A DNA stretch of 64,000 nucleotides from CAYTGM01 sp964437365 (GCA_964437365.1 CAYTGM010000006.1:174668-238667); one strand, 5' to 3'. Counted from the first letter of the stretch, positions 8,971-17,947 are shown. The notes: generated by a model not told the origin, from the letters alone. Numbers and translations: made by a program.

Positions 8971-11151
8971 CTAATTATCCAGACCAAGAAAAAACATGAC
9001 ATCGGCCGAATCAGTGATGTCGTCATTGTTTATATCCCCGTATGATCCGCCTTCACCCTTAATCTGTGCCAGAATATCTTCCAGTGTTACGCTGGCAGGA
9101 GTCCCGAGGAATTCATTATACCCCATGTCAAACCCTTCACCAATCGGTCGCATCCTTCCGATTCTATCGACGAGAAGATTCTGGTTCAATCCCAGGAATT
9201 CACGCCCGGCATCGATCGCATCTGAAAAGGGCCCGATCAGATACACACCTGAGTCCACGTCAAGAATCAGGTTGGCGTTGCCATTGAATATATTACCTTG
9301 GGAGAGATCATATCCACTGCCCGGATTCAGGACTCCCCCGGTATTTCCGTCCATCAGGTTGTAATTAAAAGTCCCTTCTCCGATGTCGTTGGACACCGCC
9401 GCACTGTAATTACTGAAAATGTTATTGATAAAATAGAAAAGACCTTCTTCTGTATAGATAGATGTTGTCTCGGCATCAGGGGCGGCGACAAAGGTGGAAC
9501 CGAAGGCCTGATTTGAGAATGGAATCAGGAAGAATCCCCGAGATGCAGTTTCTTGATTGAGAGAAGGTCTGTCAAAGTACAGATCCTCCCCTTTCCCTTC
9601 AAACACTGGACCCCGTTCAGATGGAGGAACCAATACAGGTTTGACAATAGCCCGATTATCGATAAAGCCACTGTTGTAAATACTGCCCCCATCGTTATCA
9701 TCATTGACTCGATGAAAAATGGCTCCGCCGTCACCGAAAAGATTCGCAAAGAATTGCACCTCTGGCTCCGAAAGAGCGCGGTTCCCCCAGAAGTCAGATT
9801 GTTGCACAAAGAATGAAGAATTAAGTATATCAGCTCCACCACCCCTGCCCGCACCCCCGCCTTCAGAAGCAATGTTTTCCTTCAACATGCTGCTGAGGAT
9901 ATTAATCCGAGTGATGTCTTTAACCGCGATCGCCCCCCCAATACCGAATGAGGCTCCACTTCCTTTGCTGCCAACGTTTGCTGAAAAGGTGGAGTTTTCG
10001 AAAACGACTTCAGGGAAAGTGGAATTACTTAGAGTTGGAGTATCTCCGATAAAGTAGATTGCTCCACCCTGACCTCCTGTACCTTCGACGGGCACTCCAT
10101 CACCTTTTTGCGCGATGTTATTTTGAAAAACAGCGTTGATATAGATTTCACTGGCGGAGTTGATGGGGGGAAGAGATCGAAAGTCTATACTGATCGCTCC
10201 GCCAAAGCCATCGCCCCCCGGGACACAGTTGGCAATGTTACCATCGAATTGTACATCCGTCATCGTGACTCCGAGTGTAGTTCCTGTCTCGATGGTGGCG
10301 TCGCTGGTCGTTAGGTGTGCAGCTCCTCCAGCTCCCACAGTTTTCTCATCGTTAAAGTCTGAAATCTGCTGAGCAAAGAGAGCAATATTTGCCTGGAAAA
10401 TTGTTCGCTGCAGGAGGTGAATCGTATTGGAGGGTCCGCCTTGCATGTCCCAGTAGAGTGCACCTCCCAATCCGAAGAAGTCAGGAGGTACAGGTAATGC
10501 AAGGCGCTCTTCGCCTTTGGCAAATCCCCGTTGAGGAACAAAAACAGCCTTATTATTAACAAATCGTGAATCGGAAATCTCGAGGACACTGCCACTGGAA
10601 AAAAGACCTCCTCCACATCCCATTTGCTCAGGTAACAGGAAGTCGTCTACTTCGTAAGCAATATTGTTTTCAAAGCTCATGAAGCCCAAACGCAGGTTAA
10701 CATCACGCGCGTATAGACCGCCTCCCTGGCCTGGTCCTTCGACTTCCTCCGTTGCATTTCCGTTCCTGACGATGAAACCGCCGAGGGTACAATCCAGTAC
10801 CTGATCATTTACACTGAAGACAGAGATCGGTCTCTCTATACCCTGCCCGTCAATAATGGAAGGAGTATTCTCAAGGTCCTGAGTCTGAAAATCAGGGTCA
10901 AAACTCCCCTGCATGTTTATATCCACGTTTGAGACGAAGGGAGCAAGATCACCGGTGACTCGGATTTCATCTCCTTCTTCGAACAGCTCCTGCGCTTTGC
11001 TGAACTGTTGAACGGGCTCTGCAGGGCTCAGCCCGGAATTATTATCATCGCCGTTAATCTGATCCAGGTAGATAATCCTGGCGGAAGCGGCGTTCGTTAG
11101 CACAATATAGACGATGACGAGAAGACTGTAATGCAGACCCTGCTTAAACAT
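8971..11151 (-). CDS. Secreted beta-helix protein with C-terminal dockerin-like EF-hand
   Basis: The 726-residue protein has a signal peptide ending near NAASA (residue 24). It then has the segment IIYLDQINGDDNNSGLSP, the DUF1565-type opening of a right-handed beta-helix. Many coils follow with recurring GGA(I/L) and F..N patterns, like chlamydial polymorphic outer-membrane repeats. The C-terminus ends in YGDINNDDITDSADVMFFLG, a calcium-loop dockerin-like motif common on secreted proteins of planctomycete-like bacteria. A cell-surface or extracellular structural or glycan-binding role is likely. It stops with TAG and has no obvious operon partner. Confidence 0.78.
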   Translation of the reverse strand: MFKQGLHYSLLVIVYIVLTNAASARIIYLDQINGDDNNSGLSPAEPVQQFSKAQELFEEGDEIRVTGDLAPFVSNVDINMQGSFDPDFQTQDLENTPSIIDGQGIERPISVFSVNDQVLDCTLGGFIVRNGNATEEVEGPGQGGGLYARDVNLRLGFMSFENNIAYEVDDFLLPEQMGCGGGLFSSGSVLEISDSRFVNNKAVFVPQRGFAKGEERLALPVPPDFFGLGGALYWDMQGGPSNTIHLLQRTIFQANIALFAQQISDFNDEKTVGAGGAAHLTTSDATIETGTTLGVTMTDVQFDGNIANCVPGGDGFGGAISIDFRSLPPINSASEIYINAVFQNNIAQKGDGVPVEGTGGQGGAIYFIGDTPTLSNSTFPEVVFENSTFSANVGSKGSGASFGIGGAIAVKDITRINILSSMLKENIASEGGGAGRGGGADILNSSFFVQQSDFWGNRALSEPEVQFFANLFGDGGAIFHRVNDDNDGGSIYNSGFIDNRAIVKPVLVPPSERGPVFEGKGEDLYFDRPSLNQETASRGFFLIPFSNQAFGSTFVAAPDAETTSIYTEEGLFYFINNIFSNYSAAVSNDIGEGTFNYNLMDGNTGGVLNPGSGYDLSQGNIFNGNANLILDVDSGVYLIGPFSDAIDAGREFLGLNQNLLVDRIGRMRPIGEGFDMGYNEFLGTPASVTLEDILAQIKGEGGSYGDINNDDITDSADVMFFLGLDN

Positions 11152-11533
11152 AGTTCACGTCCCTGAGTTGGATAAGAAATCATAGAACGGGATGGCTTTC
11201 AGGCAATGGAAAAGCGTCACTTTTGTTCCTATCCTGCTAAGCTCCGAATTTCTATGCGTAGCGTGTTAAGGAGCCTTTTCGTTCAAGCCGGAAGCAAAAA
11301 TCGACAGATAATTGCCTCCTTAGAGTGCAGTTTCCCCTGAAATTCTCTGAAAAGTTGACTATTTTTGCATTTTATAGTGATTTCGTAAGAATAACAATTG
11401 ACGATCAGTGCTTCGGAAACGTCTGCTTACATCGCTTCTGCTTTGAAATCTGAATGAACACTCTTCATGATGGCTTCGATAGATCAGGAGACAATTTACA
11501 CCCGCTCTATATAAAGAGCTTAGGAGAATTACT
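11152..11533. promoter_or_regulatory. Divergent region with long leader of the cold-shock gene
   Basis: This 382-base gene-free region lies between the minus-strand beta-helix gene and the plus-strand cold-shock gene. The part next to the cold-shock gene is AT-rich, which suits a long 5' untranslated leader as known for cspA mRNAs. I could not place a convincing -35/-10 pair with correct spacing. The Shine-Dalgarno AGGAG is at 11522-11526. Confidence 0.3.
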
Positions 11534-11740
11534 TTGCAGTACGGTACAGTTAAATGGTTTAACAACCAAAAAGGCTTCGGCTTCATCACCCCTGAAGATG
11601 GTGGAAAAGACCTCTTCATTCACTATTCCAACATCGACTCCAACGGCTTCCGCTCACTCGAAGAAGGACAAAAAGTCCAGTTCGAGCCAAGCGAAGGCAA
11701 AAAAGGGCCAGAAGCTCTTAAAGTATCTATCGTAGACTAA
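11534..11740 (+). CDS. Cold-shock protein (CspA family)
   Basis: This 68-residue single-domain cold-shock protein is an RNA/ssDNA chaperone. It begins MQYGTVKWFNNQKGFGFI and contains both RNA-binding motifs, KGFGFI (RNP1) and DLFIHYSNI (RNP2). The start is TTG with AGGAG seven bases upstream; no ATG is available without losing the conserved N-terminus. A strong terminator follows 30 bases after the stop, so the gene is monocistronic. Regulation by temperature through the leader mRNA is a family property, not shown here. Confidence 0.96.
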   Translation: MQYGTVKWFNNQKGFGFITPEDGGKDLFIHYSNIDSNGFRSLEEGQKVQFEPSEGKKGPEALKVSIVD

Positions 11741-11770
11741 GCTCTTTAAGATACATACCATGCTTCAGAA

Positions 11771-11798
11771 AGCCCTCTCCTCGGAGAGGGCTTTTTTC
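11771..11798 (+). terminator. Rho-independent terminator after cold-shock gene
   Basis: AGCCCTCTCC and GGAGAGGGCT form a 10-bp stem with a minimal loop, followed by TTTTT. It separates the cold-shock gene from the membrane operon that starts at 11822. Confidence 0.9.
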
Positions 11799-11821
11799 TT
11801 GAGGACGAGGGAAACAAAAGC

Positions 11822-12499
11822 GTGAGCCAACAGCTTGAATTAGTCGTATCACTGATCTTACTGCTCATCATGGCAATTTGCCTCGTTACTCTCATCAGAG
11901 TGATTGGAAGAGCCTGGGACCGCAGCGAGGAAGACCAATTTCTATCACTCCCGGAAAAACGCTCCTCTATTATCAAGCGGCTTTGTGGCAAGAGAGCCTT
12001 CATTCTTCTTACCTTATCACTTCTATGCGTCTTTCTCTATCAACTAACACCCACCGCCGATGGCTTTGCTCCAAGTCCATCCCTTGTTGATCGTGTTGAA
12101 GGATCCGTACTTCTGTATCAGGTGCTATCAAGAATCGGAACCCTTGCTGTGGTTTTGAATATCCATCTACTGACACTCCTGTTCATGCTTCCTTGTATCC
12201 TTCTCAAGTCATACCGAACGATTGCCACATCTTTGTGCCCCGTCTTTTCATTCTTAGTAGTCGTTAAGGGAAGACAATTACTGGTGGATTTTTTGAGAGG
12301 CGACTCTACCAATCTTCTAATTTACGAAATACAAATCTATCTCAAGCCACGTTTCGCAAATCCCGCCAATGCGAACCTTGCTCCTGGCTTTTCAGTCATC
12401 AATGAAACAGCTTTTCATGGCTTTATCTATATCTCCATGATTCTTACATTCATTCTTTTCGTCGAATGGAAGTACCTGATGAAGAGAGCGGATCGGTGA
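11822..12499 (+). CDS. Unknown membrane protein, first of a coupled three-gene operon
   Basis: The 225-residue protein starts with GTG and has about five transmembrane segments. After the first helix comes a charged cytoplasmic block, AWDRSEEDQFLSLPEKRSS followed by IIKRLCGK, and the C-terminus is EWKYLMKRADR. Both blocks recur in the third gene of the operon (GWERSGEEEMRTTPASRSEL, IKSLIGR, AWRSFLRRADRDY), so the two are paralogues. The stop overlaps the GTG start of the second gene (GTGA). I recognise no named family; a small membrane complex built from paralogous subunits is an inference. Confidence 0.7.
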   Translation: MSQQLELVVSLILLLIMAICLVTLIRVIGRAWDRSEEDQFLSLPEKRSSIIKRLCGKRAFILLTLSLLCVFLYQLTPTADGFAPSPSLVDRVEGSVLLYQVLSRIGTLAVVLNIHLLTLLFMLPCILLKSYRTIATSLCPVFSFLVVVKGRQLLVDFLRGDSTNLLIYEIQIYLKPRFANPANANLAPGFSVINETAFHGFIYISMILTFILFVEWKYLMKRADR

Positions 12500-13197
12500 C
12501 CAAATTAGAGTTTCCTGTGAATTATTTGAAGACAATCAGACCAGAAGTACCATATTTGCTTATTTCGGCCCCACTATTATTCATTCTGTCGATTGTGGTT
12601 GTGTATATGCCAGTTGCTGCCTACCAAACCCATGCTCCCATCGGATTTTTTGTAGAGGAATGTTCAGAACTTCTTCCTGCAACGCTTCTCCCACCTTTAA
12701 TCTTCCCCATTGTATTTGCGCTATCCTTTGGCATTCGGAGCCCGCTACGATTTATTACTGTTATGTGTCATGGACTTATATCTTTGTTTCTTCTTGTACA
12801 CGCTGGAATTAAGCTTCTCTACGTACCTCCGACCTGGGATGCCGATATATCCCCTCTGATCGGGTTAACCCTATCCTTGTCGTATATGTTTCAGTTTGCC
12901 TCCTTCTTCCTGATCGGCTTCTTGAGTATTGGACTGCTTTTGATAGCTTCCCTTATTATCATCGGTGGCTTTCTAAGCTGGGATGAATTGTCAAAGAAGG
13001 GATACAAATTCAATCTTCGTCAAACTGGTTATATACGCTTCAATCTTGGAATGGGAATCATGCGTCGACTTCCAAAGCGAGATGAGCTAATGGTTATTCC
13101 AGACATTCAGGAGATCGACATGATGACACTCATCAAGCTTGGCTACCTCTTACGAGCTTCGAGGGCAAGCTTCAAGGAAGGAGAATCGCCGAGTTGA
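12496..13197 (+). CDS. Unknown membrane protein, middle gene of the coupled operon
   Basis: This protein of about 233 residues starts at GTG 12496, overlapping the previous stop by four bases; a longer frame from ATG 12466 would overlap the first gene by 34 bases. It has about five hydrophobic segments. A soluble C-terminal tail of about 60 residues (from LSWDELSKKGYKFNL to the end) contains MRRLPKRDELMVIPDIQEID. It is not similar to its two neighbours, which are paralogues of each other. Its stop overlaps the TTG start of the third gene. The soluble tail may face the cytoplasm and contact a partner. Function is unknown. Confidence 0.7.
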   Translation: MTKLEFPVNYLKTIRPEVPYLLISAPLLFILSIVVVYMPVAAYQTHAPIGFFVEECSELLPATLLPPLIFPIVFALSFGIRSPLRFITVMCHGLISLFLLVHAGIKLLYVPPTWDADISPLIGLTLSLSYMFQFASFFLIGFLSIGLLLIASLIIIGGFLSWDELSKKGYKFNLRQTGYIRFNLGMGIMRRLPKRDELMVIPDIQEIDMMTLIKLGYLLRASRASFKEGESPS

Positions 13198-13859
13198 CAT
13201 CAGGATTATCCCTTGAAGACGTTCTCGTGATTTCTGGCTTGTTCCTGCTCATCGTGAGTATCATCCGGACAGGCTTCTTGCTGGTGCAAGGTTGGGAGCG
13301 ATCTGGAGAAGAAGAAATGAGGACAACACCAGCGAGCCGGTCAGAGTTAATTAAGAGCCTGATCGGTAGGAACCTTCTCTTCTGGCTAATGGTATCGTTT
13401 CTCCTCTGTCTTGTCCCTCAATTCTTTTATGACTTTGTAAGATTTAATGAAAACACCCTGAAAGAGGGAGGGATCTCAGGCTCAACCCTACTCCTTAATT
13501 TGAGCACTCGAATTTATGTCGCTGGAATCAACCTGGATATACTTTTTTATTCGCTGGGACTCATACTTATTTCAGTACCCATGCAAAGATACAGGACATT
13601 TCTGATCATATCAATACCCATCCTTGTCATCACTCTTCGTGTTACAAGTTTGTACATTTTTCAGGAATTTCTGATGAAACAGTGCCCTGACTGGTTTGTC
13701 TATCGAATCTATTACGAGGGAATAACCTCAAGCGGTACTCCTTACAAGACTGTCTACACGGAATCTCCTCACGGACTCATCGTCATAACAGTGACAGGCG
13801 CCTTCCTGGCTCTCTATGCCTGGAGGTCATTCCTTCGTCGTGCTGATCGTGATTATTAG
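13194..13859 (+). CDS. Unknown membrane protein, third gene, paralogue of the first
   Basis: The 221-residue membrane protein starts with TTG, overlapping the previous TGA (TTGA), with a strong AAGGAAGGAG about 10 bases upstream. About five transmembrane segments are predicted. Shared features with the first operon gene are the charged W(E/D)RS.EE block, the RS..IK.L.G segment entering helix 2, and the C-terminal W..(F/L)(L/M)(R/K)RADR tail. Gene duplication with an unrelated gene lodged between the copies is the simplest reading. A hairpin with 8-bp arms lies just downstream. Confidence 0.7.
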   Translation: MTSGLSLEDVLVISGLFLLIVSIIRTGFLLVQGWERSGEEEMRTTPASRSELIKSLIGRNLLFWLMVSFLLCLVPQFFYDFVRFNENTLKEGGISGSTLLLNLSTRIYVAGINLDILFYSLGLILISVPMQRYRTFLIISIPILVITLRVTSLYIFQEFLMKQCPDWFVYRIYYEGITSSGTPYKTVYTESPHGLIVITVTGAFLALYAWRSFLRRADRDY

Positions 13860-13874
13860 ATCTCTACGCTCCCC

Positions 13875-13902
13875 CAGCATGTAAAGTCAGCTTGACATGC
13901 TG
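13875..13902 (+). terminator. Possible terminator of the membrane operon
   Basis: CAGCATGT and ACATGCTG form an 8-bp stem with a 12-base loop, 15 bases after the stop of the third operon gene. The downstream U-tract is weak, so this may be a pause or mRNA-end structure. Confidence 0.4.
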
Positions 13903-13951
13903 ATAAGTATTCTTAGACTCCATTCAATACTTGAGAAAGGATGTTTAACTC

Positions 13952-14377
13952 ATGTCTGTTCGAGAATTTGAGGCCTACGCAGCGCTCATTACCGGTGTAA
14001 CTGTAGCCATCTTACTCCCTTTATCCCTCTTCACTGGATTCATAGAACCTGCAGTAATCGGAGCTGGAATAATCTATCTCGCCTATGGAATTGCTGTCGC
14101 CACTTACCACGATAAGAGCAGGCGTAAAGGAAGAGTTGCTTATGACGAACGTGACTTTCATGCAGAAGCAAGATCCTGGAAGAATGCGTGCTCCGCAGGG
14201 ATCACAACTCTTGGCCTCTATACACTCTTTCTTGTTTTTTCTCCTGATGCAACGAGCGCCAACCCAGCGTTGCTCCTCGCCGTTGGTATTGTTCTCCAGA
14301 CCTTTATCGTACAAATGACCTGGGCAATTTCTACTCTTTACTTTCTCAGTACCCGCTCCCGTATCCATGCACATTGA
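13952..14377 (+). CDS. Small four-helix membrane protein paired with an HTH regulator
   Basis: This 141-residue protein has four predicted transmembrane helices arranged in two pairs and a charged loop containing HDKSRRKGRVAYDERDFHAE. It resembles the DUF2178/DUF3796-type membrane proteins that are encoded just before small Xre-family regulators in many bacteria; I recall this pairing from the family and have not tested it. The downstream regulator gene overlaps its 3' end by 11 bases. The pair probably forms a self-regulated membrane-stress or signalling module of unknown trigger. Confidence 0.6.
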   Translation: MSVREFEAYAALITGVTVAILLPLSLFTGFIEPAVIGAGIIYLAYGIAVATYHDKSRRKGRVAYDERDFHAEARSWKNACSAGITTLGLYTLFLVFSPDATSANPALLLAVGIVLQTFIVQMTWAISTLYFLSTRSRIHAH

Positions 14378-14576
14378 CAATTGCATTAAGGAGAAACGAA
14401 CAGAAGGCTCGAACCGTCTGACACAGCAGGAACTTGCAGATCGTGTTGGGGTCACTCGACAGACAATCATTGCTCTGGAAAAAGGAGAGTACAATCCATC
14501 GCTGCTCCTCGCTCTCCAGCTTTCGAAAACCCTCAATTCTTCTGTTGATGAACTCTTTCACCTCGTGGATAAGTAG
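14367..14576 (+). CDS. Xre-family HTH regulator (YozG-like)
   Basis: This 69-residue stand-alone helix-turn-helix protein has the motif LTQQELADRVGVTRQTIIAL followed by EKGEYNPSLLLALQLSKTL, the pattern of YozG-like regulators. Most homologues start a few residues before the LTQ(Q/E)ELA segment, which suits the ATG at 14367. It is translationally coupled to the upstream membrane protein by an 11-base overlap and probably represses the pair. A long hairpin follows the stop. Confidence 0.88.
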   Translation: MHIDNCIKEKRTEGSNRLTQQELADRVGVTRQTIIALEKGEYNPSLLLALQLSKTLNSSVDELFHLVDK

Positions 14577-14586
14577 TCTAGTAGTA

Positions 14587-14618
14587 TTGAGAAGGTGATA
14601 AACGCCTCACCTTCTCAA
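14587..14618. terminator. Bidirectional hairpin between convergent genes
   Basis: TTGAGAAGGTGA and TCACCTTCTCAA form a perfect 12-bp stem with an 8-base loop, between the HTH gene (plus) and the DUF4139-like gene (minus). U-tracts are short on both strands, so termination efficiency is uncertain. Confidence 0.6.
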
Positions 14619-14668
14619 TTCAATGCATCACTTACCTGTTCTGATATAGACATTCAGCCAAACCGAGA

Positions 14669-16330
14669 TCAGTGGCTCCACTCATATTCGAGGATCTCTT
14701 TGCTCCCAGGCTTGAGCTCAAGTTTCCATTCGAAGACACCTGATCCATTTACCCGACCATTCGAAGAACGCTGAGTATTGTCCTGCAGGAACTTGATTTC
14801 TCCGTCTTGACTGATCTCTTCGGGGATGCCATGAACCTCACGTCTGACGCGAACAGTCACAGGAATCTCTTTAAAATTCATCACTTCGATTGATCCGAGC
14901 ATGTCAATACGGGAGGGCTCTGCCCCACTATTGCTGATCGCGCCGAATCTTCTTTCCTTCACCTTGTCAATATTCCTTGCTCGCAAATCCACAGACTTCG
15001 GTAGCTCGACTCTTCCAATAGATCCAATTGGCGTGTACTTTACCTGTGTCTGTGCGACGAACTGATGATCTCTATATATCATGGCTGGAGCAGTCGTGAA
15101 AGGAAAGCTACGGTCATTCTTCATGAGCAGGAGAGTGCTTGCCGTTTCTGTGCTCAAACCAGGATCAGTACCCCGGTCTGTCTTACTTCCCGATTGAGTC
15201 AGTCGGTTCGGTGAATCAGCTGCAAAAACAAAGTCGTATTCCATTTCATAAGGAACGGTAAACTTCTCAAGAGTAACCTGAGCTGTCTCTGACTGAGCCA
15301 GGCTCAATCCATCGACAGTAAATACATACATCTCCTGTGATGGAAGACCTGAGCCATCCGATGTGGCCTGTGAAAGACTATTGGAACCATAGAGCTCTAC
15401 TTCACTAATACCTGCGTTGCTGAAGGTATTAACCAGAATGTCAGGAGTTTGCCTGAATCCACTAAAGCTCGTATGATGCCTGAGCCCGCCAGCAATCGCT
15501 ATAGGGTCGAGTCCCTGACCTTCAAGGAACTTGGGAACGCCAACAACCAGGTTCATTTTGATGTTGTTCAGATCAGCGAAATGATTGGTAATAGTCGCCT
15601 GCAGCAAGACCTCCAGTTCTCCCGATTCCTCGTTCATCTTGATATGATAGCTGGGAACCCAAACCACGCCAGCTTGTGCATAGGTGACTCCTCCTTCAAT
15701 GGTCTTATTCTTATCATCTGGATCAAAACTGAAGGTCAGCTGGCTCGTATAGTCAGTCTGCTCTCGCGATTCGACATATTCCTCTTTAAACTCAAAGGAA
15801 ACAATTCTATTCATCGGAACAAGACGTGCACCCGTTGCTGTCTTCACAGATAAGAGCTTTTCCGTCCCTTGTCCGAATGCATCATTGTTCTGCAAAGTAC
15901 TCCCGATCGTCCCCTCGACGATATGCAATTCCCCTTCATCCTCGTACCTTACGTTGAGCAGAATGGCCTTCCCTTCATTGAGTGTAAGCAGCTCCGTCAT
16001 GTTGTTCACACTCCGATTACCAGAAACCTCTTTGCGTCCGGAGGAAACCCTTCTGAGTACAACTTCATCACTCTCAATAAAAGGCAGAAAAGTTCCGAAC
16101 AGCGCCTGCGGAAGATTCTCGAGACTTGCTTTTCCCTCATCATTAATGGTTAAATCCCCTTTGTGTTCAACGAATATATGACCGTCCTTAAAGACAGTCA
16201 CTTCGCTCACCGGTAGTCCATTGAGGATCCCCTGACTTGCTGGCGTGTTCGTACTCAATAGGAGCATTGCGGCAGAAGCAAGACCGGCTGCTCCCCTCTT
16301 ATTAAATCCCCACTCACATCGTGAATACAT
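14669..16330 (-). CDS. Secreted DUF4139-like protein
   Basis: The 553-residue protein has a signal peptide (hydrophobic core AAGLASAAMLLLSTN). The N-terminal segment EVTVFKDGHIFVEHKG resembles the DUF4140/MuiA opening. Further on, GVVWVPSYHIKMNEESGELE matches the AGWxPxY core of DUF4139, and the C-terminus (WKLELKPGSKEILEYEWSH) is the usual end of that fold. Members are exported beta-rich proteins of unknown role. The gene stands alone, divergent from the MoaD-like gene and convergent with the HTH gene across a hairpin. Confidence 0.6.
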   Translation of the reverse strand: MYSRCEWGFNKRGAAGLASAAMLLLSTNTPASQGILNGLPVSEVTVFKDGHIFVEHKGDLTINDEGKASLENLPQALFGTFLPFIESDEVVLRRVSSGRKEVSGNRSVNNMTELLTLNEGKAILLNVRYEDEGELHIVEGTIGSTLQNNDAFGQGTEKLLSVKTATGARLVPMNRIVSFEFKEEYVESREQTDYTSQLTFSFDPDDKNKTIEGGVTYAQAGVVWVPSYHIKMNEESGELEVLLQATITNHFADLNNIKMNLVVGVPKFLEGQGLDPIAIAGGLRHHTSFSGFRQTPDILVNTFSNAGISEVELYGSNSLSQATSDGSGLPSQEMYVFTVDGLSLAQSETAQVTLEKFTVPYEMEYDFVFAADSPNRLTQSGSKTDRGTDPGLSTETASTLLLMKNDRSFPFTTAPAMIYRDHQFVAQTQVKYTPIGSIGRVELPKSVDLRARNIDKVKERRFGAISNSGAEPSRIDMLGSIEVMNFKEIPVTVRVRREVHGIPEEISQDGEIKFLQDNTQRSSNGRVNGSGVFEWKLELKPGSKEILEYEWSH

Positions 16331-16480
16331 AGGTCTAGACCTTTCTTAAATTAGTTTGATGTTCGATGAAAGGACTGGATACTTTAACTTAAAGGTTTGC
16401 ATGAATGAAGCTCAGCGATTACTTTTTACAAATCTGTTACAATCGTGGTCTTTTGAATTGCGAGAGGAGGAGTATCGTGC

Positions 16481-16783
16481 TTGTTTTGCGTCATCCTCTC
16501 CGGTAGATGCACCATGCCCAGGGTTGAATTCACATCAAACCTGAAACGCCATATCGACTGCCCCACACAGGAAGTCGAAGGAGCCACTGTTGCCGCAGCA
16601 TTAACAGTGGTCTTCGAGCGCTACCCTGCTATACGCAGTTACGTCCTTGACGATCAGGGCGCACTTCGACGCCACATGAATATCTTCATTAACGACGAAC
16701 CCATTCAGGATCGCAAGAAACTATCCGATACCGTGTCACCAGACAGCACCATTTATATCCTTCAGGCCCTTTCCGGCGGCTGA
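16481..16783 (+). CDS. MoaD/ThiS-like ubiquitin-fold sulfur-carrier protein
   Basis: This small beta-grasp protein ends in the di-glycine ALSGG that is adenylated and thiocarboxylated in MoaD/ThiS carriers. Two starts are possible. TTG 16481 lies 8 bases after a strong GAGGAGGAG. ATG 16514 (MPRVEFTSNLKRH, 89 residues) fits the N-terminus of the homologues I recall. The TTG start has the better ribosome site, so I keep it with that caveat. The gene is 25 bases upstream of an Asp-box repeat protein, a pairing I recall from many genomes. No E1-like or molybdopterin gene is nearby, so the sulfur acceptor is unknown. Confidence 0.85.
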   Translation: MFCVILSGRCTMPRVEFTSNLKRHIDCPTQEVEGATVAAALTVVFERYPAIRSYVLDDQGALRRHMNIFINDEPIQDRKKLSDTVSPDSTIYILQALSGG

Positions 16784-16808
16784 TTAAATCATTAAGGGGT
16801 AAGCGAAG

Positions 16809-17921
16809 ATGCTCGGTTCTTCAGATTTACTTGTAGGAACAAGAAAAGGTCTCTTCATCCTGGCAAAGAACGGGAACGATTGGAATCTCTCAAGCACTGC
16901 CTTCGAAGGTGTTCCAGTGACGATGGTCTACCATGACAGGCGAAGTAGCCTCATATATGCAGCTGTTGGGCATGGACACTTTGGAGCCAAGCTTCATCGC
17001 TCTGAAGATGGCGGAAAGAACTGGAAAGAGCTAACTCCCCCTGTCTATCCACCTAAACCAGATGACGTCGAACTCTCCAAGCATCCCTTCACGGGCGGAG
17101 AGATTCAATGGTCGCTGGATTATATATGGGAGCTTCAGGCAGGACTTGAGGAGGGACACCTCTGGTGCGGTACCATTCCCGGAGCGCTCTTCTACTCAAC
17201 TGATCATGGTGAGTCGTGGACCGTGAATGAAGAACTTTGGAACAAACCCAATCGTGCTAAGTGGTTCGGTGGTGGTTTTGACGGACCCGGCATTCACTCG
17301 GTCTGTGTAGATCCAAGAGATCGCAACAAGGTCAAGGTTGCCGTCTCGTGCGGAGGAGTCTGGTGCACTGAAGATAACGGCAAAAGCTGGGAGCCAAAGA
17401 CTAAAGGAATGCGCGCCGAATACGTCCCGCCAGAACTTGCTGACGATCCAGATTCTCAAGACCCCCACCTGATGGCTGCCTGTCCATCAAACCCAGATGC
17501 TTTGTGGATTCAGCACCATAATGGTATATTTGTCTCTATGGACGGAGCAGAGAACTGGAAAGAACTCACCGACATTGATCCATCAACCTTTGGTTTCGCC
17601 GTTGCCGTCCATCCAGAAGATGGAAACACAGCCTGGTTCGCACCTGCTGTAAAGGATGAGATGCGAATTCCCTGTGAGAAGAAAGTTGTCGTGACTCGAA
17701 CCCGTGATGGTGGAGAGACCTTCGAGAAACTAACCAACGGCCTTCCTCAAGAGAACGCCTGGGATATCTTCTATCGTCATTGTCTATGCGTAGATGACTC
17801 CGGAAATCGCCTCGCGCTGGGAAGTACGACCGGCAACCTCTGGACAACGGAGAACGGCGGCGATTCCTGGAACCACTGGAGTGCCCACCTTCCACTGATC
17901 AACGTTGTCAGATTCGCCTGA
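16809..17921 (+). CDS. Asp-box (BNR/sialidase-like) repeat beta-propeller protein
   Basis: This 370-residue cytoplasmic protein lacks a signal peptide. It has six Asp-box-type repeats: SEDGGKNW, STDHGESW, TEDNGKSW, SMDGAENW, TRDGGETF and TENGGDSW. They fit a six-bladed propeller of the sialidase/VPS10/YVTN superfamily, beginning LLVGTRKGLFIL. Catalytic arginine-triad residues of true sialidases are not evident, so hydrolase activity is doubtful. It follows the MoaD/ThiS-like gene by 25 bases. The conserved pairing suggests that the two act together, but the substrate is unknown. Confidence 0.85.
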   Translation: MLGSSDLLVGTRKGLFILAKNGNDWNLSSTAFEGVPVTMVYHDRRSSLIYAAVGHGHFGAKLHRSEDGGKNWKELTPPVYPPKPDDVELSKHPFTGGEIQWSLDYIWELQAGLEEGHLWCGTIPGALFYSTDHGESWTVNEELWNKPNRAKWFGGGFDGPGIHSVCVDPRDRNKVKVAVSCGGVWCTEDNGKSWEPKTKGMRAEYVPPELADDPDSQDPHLMAACPSNPDALWIQHHNGIFVSMDGAENWKELTDIDPSTFGFAVAVHPEDGNTAWFAPAVKDEMRIPCEKKVVVTRTRDGGETFEKLTNGLPQENAWDIFYRHCLCVDDSGNRLALGSTTGNLWTTENGGDSWNHWSAHLPLINVVRFA

Positions 17922-17947
17922 GGGAAGAAGAGGAACCAGGTCAATCC

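Noticed and set aside
14021..14536. 171-codon minus-strand frame over the membrane protein/HTH pair
   Set aside because: It is a shadow of two plus-strand genes, one with a diagnostic helix-turn-helix.
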